A program made the position numbers and the translations under genes. This document shows, piece by piece, positions 1-7,746 of a stretch of 27,173 nt of DNA (position 1 is the first letter of the stretch; each line of letters begins with the position of its first letter). A model generated the notes under the pieces. That model was not told where the DNA came from. It ran no database searches and saw only the letters and a program-made list of their open reading frames with translations. The stretch is from a bacterium (GTDB lineage: Bacteria; UBP15; UBA6099), in NCBI GenBank assembly GCA_029573925.1, contig JAKQBV010000412.1, forward strand, positions 1-27,173, read 5' to 3'.

Positions 1-130
1 ACAACGTTAGGCCCTACGCCGCCCCTTAAGGGGCTTCTCTTTGCTCTTGCTTACTCTCATTGTTACTGATATTATCTTGTCATACTAAGGGGTCAATATT
101 ACTCCAGCACTAGGGGTCATTTTCAATCCA
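1..130. mobile_element. End of an IS21-like insertion sequence (partial, body off the left edge)
   Basis: Read on the minus strand from 130, the sequence starts TGGATTGAAAATGACCCC and is followed 21-25 bases later by the related unit TGGAGTAATATTGACCCC (about 88-107). Tandem units ending in TGACCCC that start with TG are what I remember for the multiple transposase-binding repeats at IS21-family ends; this is recall, not a search. The tip would be at 130, pointing into the glycosyltransferase gene, so the element body would lie left of position 1. No transposase (IstA/IstB) is visible. It could instead be a solo end or a related short repeat. Confidence 0.5.
21..34. other. Perfect palindrome, possible terminator
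   Basis: GCCCCTTAAGGGGC is a 14-base perfect palindrome followed on the plus strand by TTCTCTTTG, a weak T-rich tract. It could end a plus-strand transcript entering from the left, for example from the presumed insertion sequence. The stem is short (5 bp with a TTAA loop). Confidence 0.3.
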
Positions 131-1768
131 GCGGCGGCAATATGGATTCTTTTCGAAGATTATTTCAGCGACCAGTTCGAGACGAGAGCCTCCGCCGAGG
201 GCGGGGCCGATCCTGCGCTCGACGGCGTCTTTACCGACCCAGAACATCCTTCCGCCGTCTCCGGCCCATTCGCGCAGGTCGGAAGCGAAAGCGGCGATTT
301 TATAATTCTGCGGCATGTTGCCGTAGCGCCGCTCCCTGTCTTCCACCAAAAGAGTGGCATCCGCCACTTTCCAATAACCCAGAACGTCAAGATGCTGGGC
401 GACAACCTCGTCGGCGACGATGACGGAGCCGCGCGGCACATTCTGTTCGAGCATGTCTGCGATGCCGGACAGAGCGTTCTGCCGGTTTTTAAGCATATTC
501 AGCGAATACTTCGCCTGCGGGACGCCCCATAAAGCGGACAACGCGATGAGAGTTGCCGCGAGCAGCGCCCCCATAGCCGCTTTTCCGCCGGACAAATCTT
601 TCAGCATCCACACGGCAGCCAGCGTGAAAAGGGGCATCATGGAAAGAAAATACCGCGTGGCCCCCGGATTCGGGCGTATGGTGAACGACATCTGCACCAG
701 CATGAAAGGGATTGCAAGCGCGGCCAGCAGCGCCCCTGTCAGCCACGTTTCCCTGCGCGAACACAGCCAGACTATGCCGAGCGCGCCGAGAGACAGCGCG
801 AACCCTCTGCCTTCGCCTAGCAGTTTCTGAATGTACGAAAGAGAATACAGCGAAAGGTATTCAATTGAAAAGATTCCCATCTCGCCATATTCGAAGACGG
901 AGTAACCTGTCCGCCAGAACGCGCCATAGTTTAAATGGTTCCAGACACAGAACACGGCGATTGGGACCGCCGCGCCGGCGGCGAACGCCGCAGGCTTTTT
1001 CCAGAACGGTTTTTCTTTCAACGCTCGCGCCGCCACATAGAGGAAGAGCGGCGGCCCTAGAAAACACTCCAGAAGTCTTATCGAAGGTAGGTATCCCGCG
1101 AAAAAACCCGCCGCGAACAGCCACAAAAACGCTCTCTTCCTGTTCCATCCGGCTTCGATAAATGCCATAGAAGCCATCAGCATCAAAAGCGCGGCGATAT
1201 GTGAATAGCGGTATTGGATATGCTGGTTAAACAGCGGGTTCAGGACGAACACCGCGAGCGCGGCGAGCGCCCATCCCGGCCCGATCAGCGCGCGGCACAA
1301 CAGATAGAACGCTGCCAGCGCCAGCGTCGCCATAACAGGGTCCGCCCAATATGCCCCTTCCGGCCCGAACGCCGAGCGAACAGCCGCCAGAATCGCCGGA
1401 AACCCCACCGGCCACAAGTTGTCATACCTGTCTTCCGAACTGTTTCTCCAAGTGTATCCGGTATACTGAGCGCGCGACTCTTTGATTTCGTATGTCCTTC
1501 CCTTTTCAGCCAGCAGACGCGCTTGTTTGTAATAGCCGTGAGAGTCCATGTTGGACGTCGCCGGGCGGAAGCATGTCGCAACGACAATGAAATGGGCGAT
1601 TATTACTGCCGCAGCAGCGACAGCGCATATAACATCCGTTGACATCCGGACCGGTTTGCCGAATTCAAGGGAAGACCCTGCGACTGTTTTCTCCCGCTCG
1701 TTTTTGCCGCCGGGGCCAGCCTTTGCTTTTTCCTGCTGTTTTTCTTTTTCAGATTTTTTCTTTTTCAT
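110..1768 (-). CDS. GT-C fold membrane glycosyltransferase, family 39-like
   Basis: A 552-residue polytopic membrane protein. After a charged Lys/Glu-rich cytoplasmic N-terminus (1-45), a first membrane segment (about 46-68) leads to a loop with an acidic residue in MDSHGYY (D75), where GT-C enzymes such as ArnT and PMT keep their catalytic Asp. About ten further hydrophobic segments follow to residue 415, including the NHLNYGAFWRTGYS stretch (277-290), similar to the NY-FG--TGY pattern of this class. A soluble tail of about 130 residues ends the protein. Such enzymes move sugars from polyprenyl-phosphate donors on the periplasmic face; the acceptor is unknown. The ATG at 1768 follows GAGGAAG; a TTG four codons upstream is less likely. 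The last six codons and the stop coincide with the presumed IS end. It lies 57 bases after the frameshifted oxidoreductase gene and is probably co-transcribed with it. Confidence 0.75.
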   Translation of the reverse strand: MKKKKSEKEKQQEKAKAGPGGKNEREKTVAGSSLEFGKPVRMSTDVICAVAAAAVIIAHFIVVATCFRPATSNMDSHGYYKQARLLAEKGRTYEIKESRAQYTGYTWRNSSEDRYDNLWPVGFPAILAAVRSAFGPEGAYWADPVMATLALAAFYLLCRALIGPGWALAALAVFVLNPLFNQHIQYRYSHIAALLMLMASMAFIEAGWNRKRAFLWLFAAGFFAGYLPSIRLLECFLGPPLFLYVAARALKEKPFWKKPAAFAAGAAVPIAVFCVWNHLNYGAFWRTGYSVFEYGEMGIFSIEYLSLYSLSYIQKLLGEGRGFALSLGALGIVWLCSRRETWLTGALLAALAIPFMLVQMSFTIRPNPGATRYFLSMMPLFTLAAVWMLKDLSGGKAAMGALLAATLIALSALWGVPQAKYSLNMLKNRQNALSGIADMLEQNVPRGSVIVADEVVAQHLDVLGYWKVADATLLVEDRERRYGNMPQNYKIAAFASDLREWAGDGGRMFWVGKDAVERRIGPALGGGSRLELVAEIIFEKNPYCRRWIENDP

Positions 1769-1825
1769 AATCTTCCTCAATGTCCGCGCGATTAAAAGAA
1801 AGTGTTTTTCTAAAAACCGGATTTG

Positions 1826-3191
1826 TCAGGCTCCGCCGTCCTCGCCGCCTCGCCCTGCCCGGATATCTCCGGCTATTGATTTCCCTCGCGATATCATGTC
1901 GTGCATCCACGAATAATGGAACTCGGCGTTCCTACCGGCGATTCTGAGATTCCTGAACCCTCCGAGATAATCCATTACTATGCGGAGAGGTTTTTCGAAG
2001 CCTATCTCCATGACCGGATAGGCGCGTTTCATCCTCCGAACGGCGCAACCCAAAATATCATTTTTTCGAGCTAGACCGGTGGCTGAAAGCGATTCGACTA
2101 CGATGCCCGCGATTTCATCGTCGCTCCTTTTCCACACGGCGTCGTCTTCCGAACAGGGGATTTCAAACACTAGAGAAGTTTTTCCTGCGGGAGACATCGT
2201 CGCCGACCTGTTCCGAGGTTCGCAGGCTCTAGTGAAAGGGTACTTAAAGTCCGGGAAATATATCGTCGCCGAGCCGGACACCGATTCGACGTCCAGAAAC
2301 AGCGCGACTAGAATCATGTCTCTGAATTTGAGCGAATCTGCGGCGTCGCGGACGCCGGGCGGCGTCGCGGGCGTCATCATCCTGACGAACTCGTCGCATG
2401 GTATAGTCGAGACTACCCCGGCGGCGGATTCCACAGGTTTCCCGTTGACTTCAATCTCCGCGATTGCTCCCGAATCCGCGCGGACTCCTGTCACGGTGGA
2501 GTTCAGGCGAATATTCTCGCGTCCGATGAAGTCCGCCATTGCTTCTAAGATGGCCGAAATCCCGCCGTCAGGATAATAGAAATCTCCGTCCATGTGCTCT
2601 GTTGCGCCCCGAAGTCCCAGAGCCGCCGCAACTACGGTTTTTAAATTCATTCCCTTAAGTCGTCCGCCGGACGCCTCTGCGCTAAGCCGCGAACATGGGA
2701 TGCCCCAGAGTTTTTCCGAGTAATTCAGCAGAAACAAACCTGCGAGGGTTTTTCCGTAGCGCTTTATCGAGCTGCTCTCGAAGTCTGCGTCGTCGCCTCG
2801 TCTCAGCGCCCGGCCCGCAAGCGCCTCTGCGGCGATCCTCATCGATAACGCCGCGCCGAGTTTCTTGAACGCGTCAGTGGCCGATAGCGGAAATAGTATC
2901 ATCTTTGCTTCATGATAAATGTGGCTGGGCGCGGAAACTTTTTTTAATCTGTCGCCGAGGAGCGACTTTATTTCCGTTGTGGCGTCCGGATTCTTATCGT
3001 GGAGCCTGTGCGCGCCCGAATCGAAACGGAAGTCTCCGACGGCGAAAGTCGAGCAGTTGCCTCCGGGACTTACGCTGGATTCATATATGGTGGACGGAAT
3101 GCCCCAGTTTTTTCAGGAAATAGCCGCAGGACAGCCCGGCGATTCCGCCGCCGAGTATGGCAACGCTTTGTTTTTCCGCCTCACGAGCCAT
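1826..3191 (-). pseudogene. FAD-dependent oxidoreductase, UDP-galactopyranose mutase/protoporphyrinogen-oxidase-like, frameshifted
   Basis: From the ATG at 3191 the first 36 codons give a Rossmann FAD-binding start, with LGGGIAGLSCGYFLKKLGHSV, then stop at 3081-3083. Skipping one base at 3089 or 3090 restores VHIYESSVSPGGNC, placing the ribose-binding Glu where it belongs, and the frame then stays open to the stop at 1826. The full protein would be about 454 residues, normal for the family. Later motifs fit an amine-oxidase-fold protein of polysaccharide clusters: GAHRLH, YSEKLWGIPCSRLSAE, FYYPDGGISAILEAM and a C-terminal RIAGRNAEFHYSWMHDMI flavin-contact region. The ATG at 2902 would give a 358-residue protein without the dinucleotide-binding fold, so it is not a credible start. 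It may be a true pseudogene or a base error in the assembly. The partner gene downstream is the GT-C transferase. Confidence 0.8.
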
Positions 3192-3288
3192 GATGATTTC
3201 CGCAGGGCCGGCTTGGATCCGAATATCTATAAATCGCTATGCTGTCCCGACATATCTTTTCGCTAATCCGGATTGTACTAAATAAGAT

Positions 3289-3326
3289 GGATGAAATGAA
3301 GTGGAGGGATGAAATCTATCATAGAT
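3289..3326. promoter_or_regulatory. Repeat and palindrome between divergent genes
   Basis: The 209-base gap between the oxidoreductase gene (minus) and the secreted-protein gene (plus) holds a direct repeat GGATGAAAT (3289-3297 and 3307-3315, 18 bases apart) next to the palindrome ATCTATCATAGAT (3314-3326). Its place between divergent genes suits an operator, but no clear pair of -35 and -10 boxes was found beside it. Confidence 0.25.
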
Positions 3327-3400
3327 GTCAGCGCGACTACGGTTTCGGCATTCCTTTGCGCCGGCGAGCGAGCGAAGGTAAAATATGACCGGGGGAGCGT

Positions 3401-4690
3401 ATGATATTAAGGTTTATATGCGTGTGCGCGGCGGCGGTTCTTTTTGTGTCGGCGGCGGCCGCGCAGGAGCATCCGACAGCCGGAATATTTCCTGAAGCTG
3501 TTTTCGACGCGGCGGAGGCCGGAGAGGTTTGCGCGGCGGTAAAGATGTCGGCTCCGGACTACACGTGGGCCAAAGGCAGGTGGCGGCCGCCCCTTGCTGT
3601 ATTGCTGGATGGCAAAAAGAGGGCGTCCCTCATCCCTGTCAGGGGCGGCGAGGCGGCGGAGTATAAGGTATTCCTCGGACCTGTCGGCGCGGGCAGGCAC
3701 ACGGTATCGGTCGCGGACCCTTCGAAAAAAGAGGGGAGGGCGATTGTTGAATCCGTGACGGCGGGCATATTGTATCCGGGGGACGATGGATACGAGCGGC
3801 TGAGGCGCGCGCCCGTTCTGCTCGGCAGACAGGACAACGAGAGCAGCGACACGCCGCTCATAATGTGGGTCGTCGAGAGCGCGACAGCCTCCGGCATCGC
3901 TCTCGAATATACTGTTGTGTTCTCCAACGAGGACGGCGGAACAAAGACCGCCGAGTTGATGGCGCGTTACGGCCGCACGGTCGACATCGAATATATTTAC
4001 AGAGCCGCTCTCGACGCCGACGGGCGGCTTGTGTCGGAAACTTTCCAAGGTCCCAACCATGAGGAGCTTCCTTTTAATGGCAGAAAAATCGGGGAGCATC
4101 CCGTGTTGCGCGCGTGCACTTTCAACAATATGGTTTGCGACGACGGCGATTCGCCTTTCGTCTTCATGAATTACCCCGTGGAATTCGACGCGGACGGCGT
4201 TAGAGAAAGGATGCTCGACCGCGAGCCATGGATAAACCGGGTGGCTTTCGAGGAGTTGGCCAGAGAGGGCAAACTGACGAAATCGACTCCCGACCCTGAG
4301 CGAATGAAGATAGACGATCCGAGGCTGTACGCGCTTGTTGACATTGAGGCGGATGTGCCTCCGGGAGGCCCCGGCATCGAGATTTCGCTGAAGACGGCGG
4401 GCGGCGGGGAGTGGCGCTCCGCTTCTCAGGGCGTCGATGAGATGCGCTTCAAAGGGTCCGGCAATGCGCGGCTCGGCGTCCTTATGCCGGAGGGTTGCAG
4501 CCCGGAAGATATAAAGGCTGTACGTCTAGAAGCTGTCGGAGTCCCCGGTTCCCGCGCGACTATCCTTTCCCTCGGCCCGATAACATTCCTCGACGCGGAT
4601 TTCAGGCCCTCGCACAAAGAAATCATTTGGAAAAAGAAACGGGCGCTTGTCGCCGGCGCCGCGCCGGAGATTATAAAAATCAGCGAATAA
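3401..4690 (+). CDS. Secreted protein of unknown function
   Basis: A 429-residue protein that I do not recognise. Residues 1-21 are a Sec signal peptide (hydrophobic core, then SAAAA before Gln22, no lipobox Cys), so it should be periplasmic or secreted. The mature part looks beta-rich and soluble, with no membrane segment. Visible landmarks are YPGDDGYERLRRAP (about 126-139), a central stretch ARYGRTVDIEYIYRAALDAD followed by TFQGPNHEELPF, and a C-terminal part (about 310-415) with alternating hydrophobic strands that may be a separate carbohydrate-binding-like sandwich; the last idea is inference. GGGGGAG lies three bases before the ATG. The sensor kinase gene begins 243 bases downstream on the same strand, so a shared transcript is possible but not evident. 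Confidence 0.85.
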   Translation: MILRFICVCAAAVLFVSAAAAQEHPTAGIFPEAVFDAAEAGEVCAAVKMSAPDYTWAKGRWRPPLAVLLDGKKRASLIPVRGGEAAEYKVFLGPVGAGRHTVSVADPSKKEGRAIVESVTAGILYPGDDGYERLRRAPVLLGRQDNESSDTPLIMWVVESATASGIALEYTVVFSNEDGGTKTAELMARYGRTVDIEYIYRAALDADGRLVSETFQGPNHEELPFNGRKIGEHPVLRACTFNNMVCDDGDSPFVFMNYPVEFDADGVRERMLDREPWINRVAFEELAREGKLTKSTPDPERMKIDDPRLYALVDIEADVPPGGPGIEISLKTAGGGEWRSASQGVDEMRFKGSGNARLGVLMPEGCSPEDIKAVRLEAVGVPGSRATILSLGPITFLDADFRPSHKEIIWKKKRALVAGAAPEIIKISE

Positions 4691-4820
4691 ATATCGCAAA
4701 CACTAATGTTGATAAAGCTCCGAAGGTTCAAAAAATAGTTCAATCGTGTTATATTAACATTTATGCGGACGCCAATGTATTCCTGATAAGCTCTTTTGCA
4801 GTGTGCGCCGCAATTAGCCA

Positions 4821-4884
4821 GCATTGGTGATGAATGCGGGCAAGCCCGAAAACGACAGTTTCGTAGAACATAAGAACCTATAAT
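4821..4884 (+). promoter_or_regulatory. Small stem-loops and a TATAAT box upstream of the hybrid kinase
   Basis: The gap 4691-4933 contains three short adjacent inverted repeats: GCATT/AATGC (4821-4837), CGGGC/GCCCG (4837-4848) and CGAAA/TTTCG (4847-4863). A perfect TATAAT follows at 4879-4884, which would start transcription near 4890 and leave a 44-base leader. No convincing -35 box sits at the right distance. I do not recognise a known riboswitch. Confidence 0.3.
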
Positions 4885-4933
4885 TTTCCTTAAGACGCCT
4901 CGACTTGTTTCGGCGCCGGGGGGAGGCCGGGAG

Positions 4934-7360
4934 TTGAAAAAAGAATCCAGAGCCGCATTTGTGATATGCGCGACGCTGGCCATGTTAGCATGCGTCGCGA
5001 CGGTTGCGCTAGCTCCTTCGCGCGCCTTCGCTGAAAAGATAGTCCGGGTCGGCATATATGAGAACAAGCCTAAGGTATTCACCGGAGAGGACGGAAAGCC
5101 GGCGGGGTTCTTCGTTGATCTTGTCGAGGAGATAGGAAAGCGGGAAGGCTGGACAATCAAGTACGAGCATTGCGAATGGGCTGACTGCCTCAGGCGGGTG
5201 GAGGATGGACGCATCGATCTGATGCCGGACGTCGCGTACTCGATAGAGAGGGACGAGAGGTTCGATTTTCACAAGAAGCCGGTTGCCGAAAGCTGGTCGC
5301 GGGTGTACACAAGCCCGTCGAAGGCGATAGCCATAATGTCCGACCTTAACGGCAGAAAGGTGGCGCTGCTCGAAGACTCCATACAGCAGAAGGCGCTTGA
5401 GCAGATGGTCGGGAGGTTCGGCTATCATGTAGAAGTAGTCCCCGCGAGGTCGATGGAAGAAGCGTTCAGGATGGTCGCCGACGGGCGGGCGGATGCCGCC
5501 CTCACGAACAGGTTCTTCGGCGACTATTTTTACCGCGAATACGGTCTTGTGAAGACGACCATCATCTTCGATGTCGTGGCGTTGCATTTCGCGACCGGAC
5601 AGGGACGCAACGCCGACATTCTTGAGACGATTGACAACTGGCTCGGCAGGTGGTTCCGCGAGCCGGACTCCCCTTACTACAGAGCTCTTGCTGGCTGGAT
5701 GGAGAAACCCGCGGAGAAAACTTTGCCTGCGTACGCAATATACGCGGCCATAGCGGCGGGCGCGGTCATCCTGTTCGCCGCCGCCGTTATCTTCTTTCTC
5801 CGCCGTCAGATCGCCGTCCAGAAACGGCTTCAGGCGGAGCTGCGGGTGAGCAGGGAAAAGTACAAAGGCATATTCGACGAGTCCGTCGCCGCCATATTCG
5901 TGTTCGACGCTGGGAACAGGTTCATTGACGCGAACCGAGCGGGACTGGACCTGCTAGGTTATCCCATTGAAGAGCTGTCTCTGATGAGCATGGCGGATGT
6001 CGCCGAAGAACCCTCCGCGCTCCACGCGGGCGAAAGGATTCGCAACCGCCCGCTCGCGCTTAAAAGAAAATCCGGAGAAACAATATTCGTTCTGTGCAAC
6101 GCCAGCCCGATCACGGACTCCTCGGGAAGCGTCATCGGCGCTCTCAGCGCGATGATGGACGTGTCCGAGCTGAAGAAAATGAAGGAGGAGAAACAGCGAA
6201 TCGAGCAGCAGCTTCTTCAGTCGCAGAAGATGGAGGCTATCGGGCGGCTGGCAGGCGGCGTCGCCCATGACTTCAACAACATCGTCGCCACTATCAGCGG
6301 AACAGCCGAAATGCTCCTTAAATCAGCGACGCCGGATTCCCCGGAATGGGAAAAGCTGAAACGAATCCATAAGTCCTGTATGAGGGCAAAAGAGCTGTCA
6401 ATGAAGCTGCTCGCGTTCGCCCGCAAGGAAAAACTCAATGTCAGAACGGCGCGCCCGGAGGAAATCGTAAACGAGGTGGCGGACATGCTGGAAAGCGTGG
6501 CCCCGTCAAAAATATCCGTCGTGGTCGAAGCCGACGAAACCGCCAAGATTGTGAATGTTGACGCCAACCAGATTGTCCAAGCCGTTCTAAACATCTGCCT
6601 GAACGGCTGCGACGCGATGCCTGACGGCGGAAAACTTGCGTTGAAAACGCGGGGAACGCTTATCGACGAAGAGACGGCGTCCGCGCGCGGCGTGGCGGCA
6701 GGAGAGTTTTCTGTGATCTCAGTCAAGGATTCCGGCGAGGGAATCGATGAATCGATTCTCGACCGGCTTTTCGAGCCTTTCTTCACAACAAAAGAAAGAG
6801 GAAAAGGGTCGGGGCTAGGACTCTCCGTCGCGCATGGCATCGTCGTCGCGCACGGAGGCTTCATCGACGTCCGCGCGCGCAAAGGCGAGGGCGCGGAGTT
6901 CTGCGTTTATCTCCCCGCCGTAGACAACGCAAAATATGAGTCTCAGGAAAAGGAGCCGGCCGAGCCTGCTCAACGGAATGCATGCGGCACGGCGCTTATC
7001 ATTGACGACGACAAGGAATATGTCCAGATGATATCAGAAGCGCTCGAATTCTCCGGTTTCAACGTCGCAACCGCTCTCTCCGGCGCGGAAGCAGTGGACT
7101 TCTTTAGAAACAATTTCCGCCTCATAGACATCGTTCTTCTCGACATGCTTCTGCCCGAGATGGGCGGCAAGGAAATCTTCGCCGCGCTCAAGGAGATTGA
7201 CCCCGACGCGAAAATTGTGATCTGCTCCGGCTATAGCGTCGAAGGGGACGCCTCGGAAATGCTCAACAACGGCGCGCTCGATTACGTCCAAAAACCTTTC
7301 GACATCGCAAAAATCGTCTCCGTCGCCATGGACGCCATAGCGCGAACACAAGCGTGTTGA
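4934..7360 (+). CDS. Hybrid sensor histidine kinase with periplasmic solute-binding domain
   Basis: An 808-residue membrane signalling protein. Domains in order: signal peptide or N-terminal anchor (1-33); bacterial extracellular solute-binding domain, family 3 type (35-255), with IYENKPKVF and GKPAGFFVDLVEEI typical of ligand-sensing kinases; membrane helix (265-290); PAS domain (305-412); dimerisation helix with phosphoacceptor His445 in GGVAHDFNNI; ATPase domain with N-box LNICLNGCDAM (552-562), DSGEGI (599-604) and GKGSGLGL (623-630); and a C-terminal receiver with acceptor Asp737 in VLLDMLLPE and the conserved Lys787. The start is TTG, with GGAGG seven bases upstream; no ATG suits the signal peptide. 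It likely binds a small amino-acid-like ligand in the periplasm and passes phosphate inside the cell, but no output regulator is adjacent. Hydrophobic and polar ligands cannot be told apart from the sequence. Confidence 0.92.
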   Translation: MKKESRAAFVICATLAMLACVATVALAPSRAFAEKIVRVGIYENKPKVFTGEDGKPAGFFVDLVEEIGKREGWTIKYEHCEWADCLRRVEDGRIDLMPDVAYSIERDERFDFHKKPVAESWSRVYTSPSKAIAIMSDLNGRKVALLEDSIQQKALEQMVGRFGYHVEVVPARSMEEAFRMVADGRADAALTNRFFGDYFYREYGLVKTTIIFDVVALHFATGQGRNADILETIDNWLGRWFREPDSPYYRALAGWMEKPAEKTLPAYAIYAAIAAGAVILFAAAVIFFLRRQIAVQKRLQAELRVSREKYKGIFDESVAAIFVFDAGNRFIDANRAGLDLLGYPIEELSLMSMADVAEEPSALHAGERIRNRPLALKRKSGETIFVLCNASPITDSSGSVIGALSAMMDVSELKKMKEEKQRIEQQLLQSQKMEAIGRLAGGVAHDFNNIVATISGTAEMLLKSATPDSPEWEKLKRIHKSCMRAKELSMKLLAFARKEKLNVRTARPEEIVNEVADMLESVAPSKISVVVEADETAKIVNVDANQIVQAVLNICLNGCDAMPDGGKLALKTRGTLIDEETASARGVAAGEFSVISVKDSGEGIDESILDRLFEPFFTTKERGKGSGLGLSVAHGIVVAHGGFIDVRARKGEGAEFCVYLPAVDNAKYESQEKEPAEPAQRNACGTALIIDDDKEYVQMISEALEFSGFNVATALSGAEAVDFFRNNFRLIDIVLLDMLLPEMGGKEIFAALKEIDPDAKIVICSGYSVEGDASEMLNNGALDYVQKPFDIAKIVSVAMDAIARTQAC

Positions 7361-7457
7361 TATAGGCGCGGCCATAGTCATTGTTAAAGGAAATTTTGTA
7401 ACAGATATCCATAGGAAACTTTCAAAAAGCTTCAAGTCCGAGCCGAAGAAATTTCAT

Positions 7458-7482
7458 CCCGAATCCTTCATTAGGATTCGGG
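7458..7482. repeat. Perfect inverted repeat, 9-bp arms
   Basis: CCCGAATCC and GGATTCGGG surround a seven-base loop TTCATTA. It is 98 bases after the hybrid kinase stop. No T tract follows on either strand, so a terminator role is possible but not clear. Confidence 0.7.
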
Positions 7483-7573
7483 AGCGATTGTTCAGAGCGG
7501 ATGAAACGCGGAACGCAAGGCGCATTTTTGCAGTGAATAGAACATAGGGTTCGTGAACAATATAAATGGGTGG

Positions 7574-7598
7574 CACGCACAAACTTGATTTGTGCGTG
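7574..7598. repeat. Perfect inverted repeat, 10-bp arms
   Basis: CACGCACAAA and TTTGTGCGTG surround the loop CTTGA. The structure is symmetric and could form on either strand. Confidence 0.7.
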
Positions 7599-7620
7599 AG
7601 TTCGCCGCTATGAAAATCGC

Positions 7621-7652
7621 CCCGGTTCGTCGGCTCTATCGACGAATCCGGG
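7621..7652. repeat. Inverted repeat with one bulged base
   Basis: CCCGGTTCGTCG pairs with CGACGAATCCGGG around the loop GCTCTAT, leaving a single unpaired A in the right arm. Its right arm shares CGAATCC with the left arm of the hairpin at 7458. Confidence 0.65.
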
Positions 7653-7746
7653 TTCATTCCATGTATTAGTAAATATGATATGAACAATCGCAACGCAATC
7701 ATATTGTTTATGATTCTAAGCAGAGCGTTGCGACTAGCCGCTGGAG

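Larger units (their letters stand above)
7361..7746. other. Non-coding gap with three hairpins
   Basis: This 386-base gap separates two convergent genes. It has no credible gene; the one open frame across it (7454-7702, minus) lacks a ribosome site and runs through all three hairpins. The hairpins (7458-7482, 7574-7598, 7621-7652) are listed separately. One or more may act as terminators for the convergent genes, though none has a long T run. Confidence 0.6.

Noticed and set aside
1826..2902. Using the ATG at 2902 as the true start of the oxidoreductase
   Set aside because: It removes the FAD-binding GxGxxG fold, which is present upstream in another frame.
3407..4099. A 230-codon minus-strand open frame
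   Set aside because: It lies wholly inside the secreted-protein gene and reads as an Arg-rich shadow.
4426..5214. A 262-codon minus-strand open frame
   Set aside because: It spans the end of one good plus-strand gene and the start of another. Its Ser/Arg-rich translation is typical of an antisense shadow in G+C-rich DNA.
7454..7702. An 82-codon minus-strand open frame
   Set aside because: It runs through three hairpins, has no ribosome site and has no plausible protein features.
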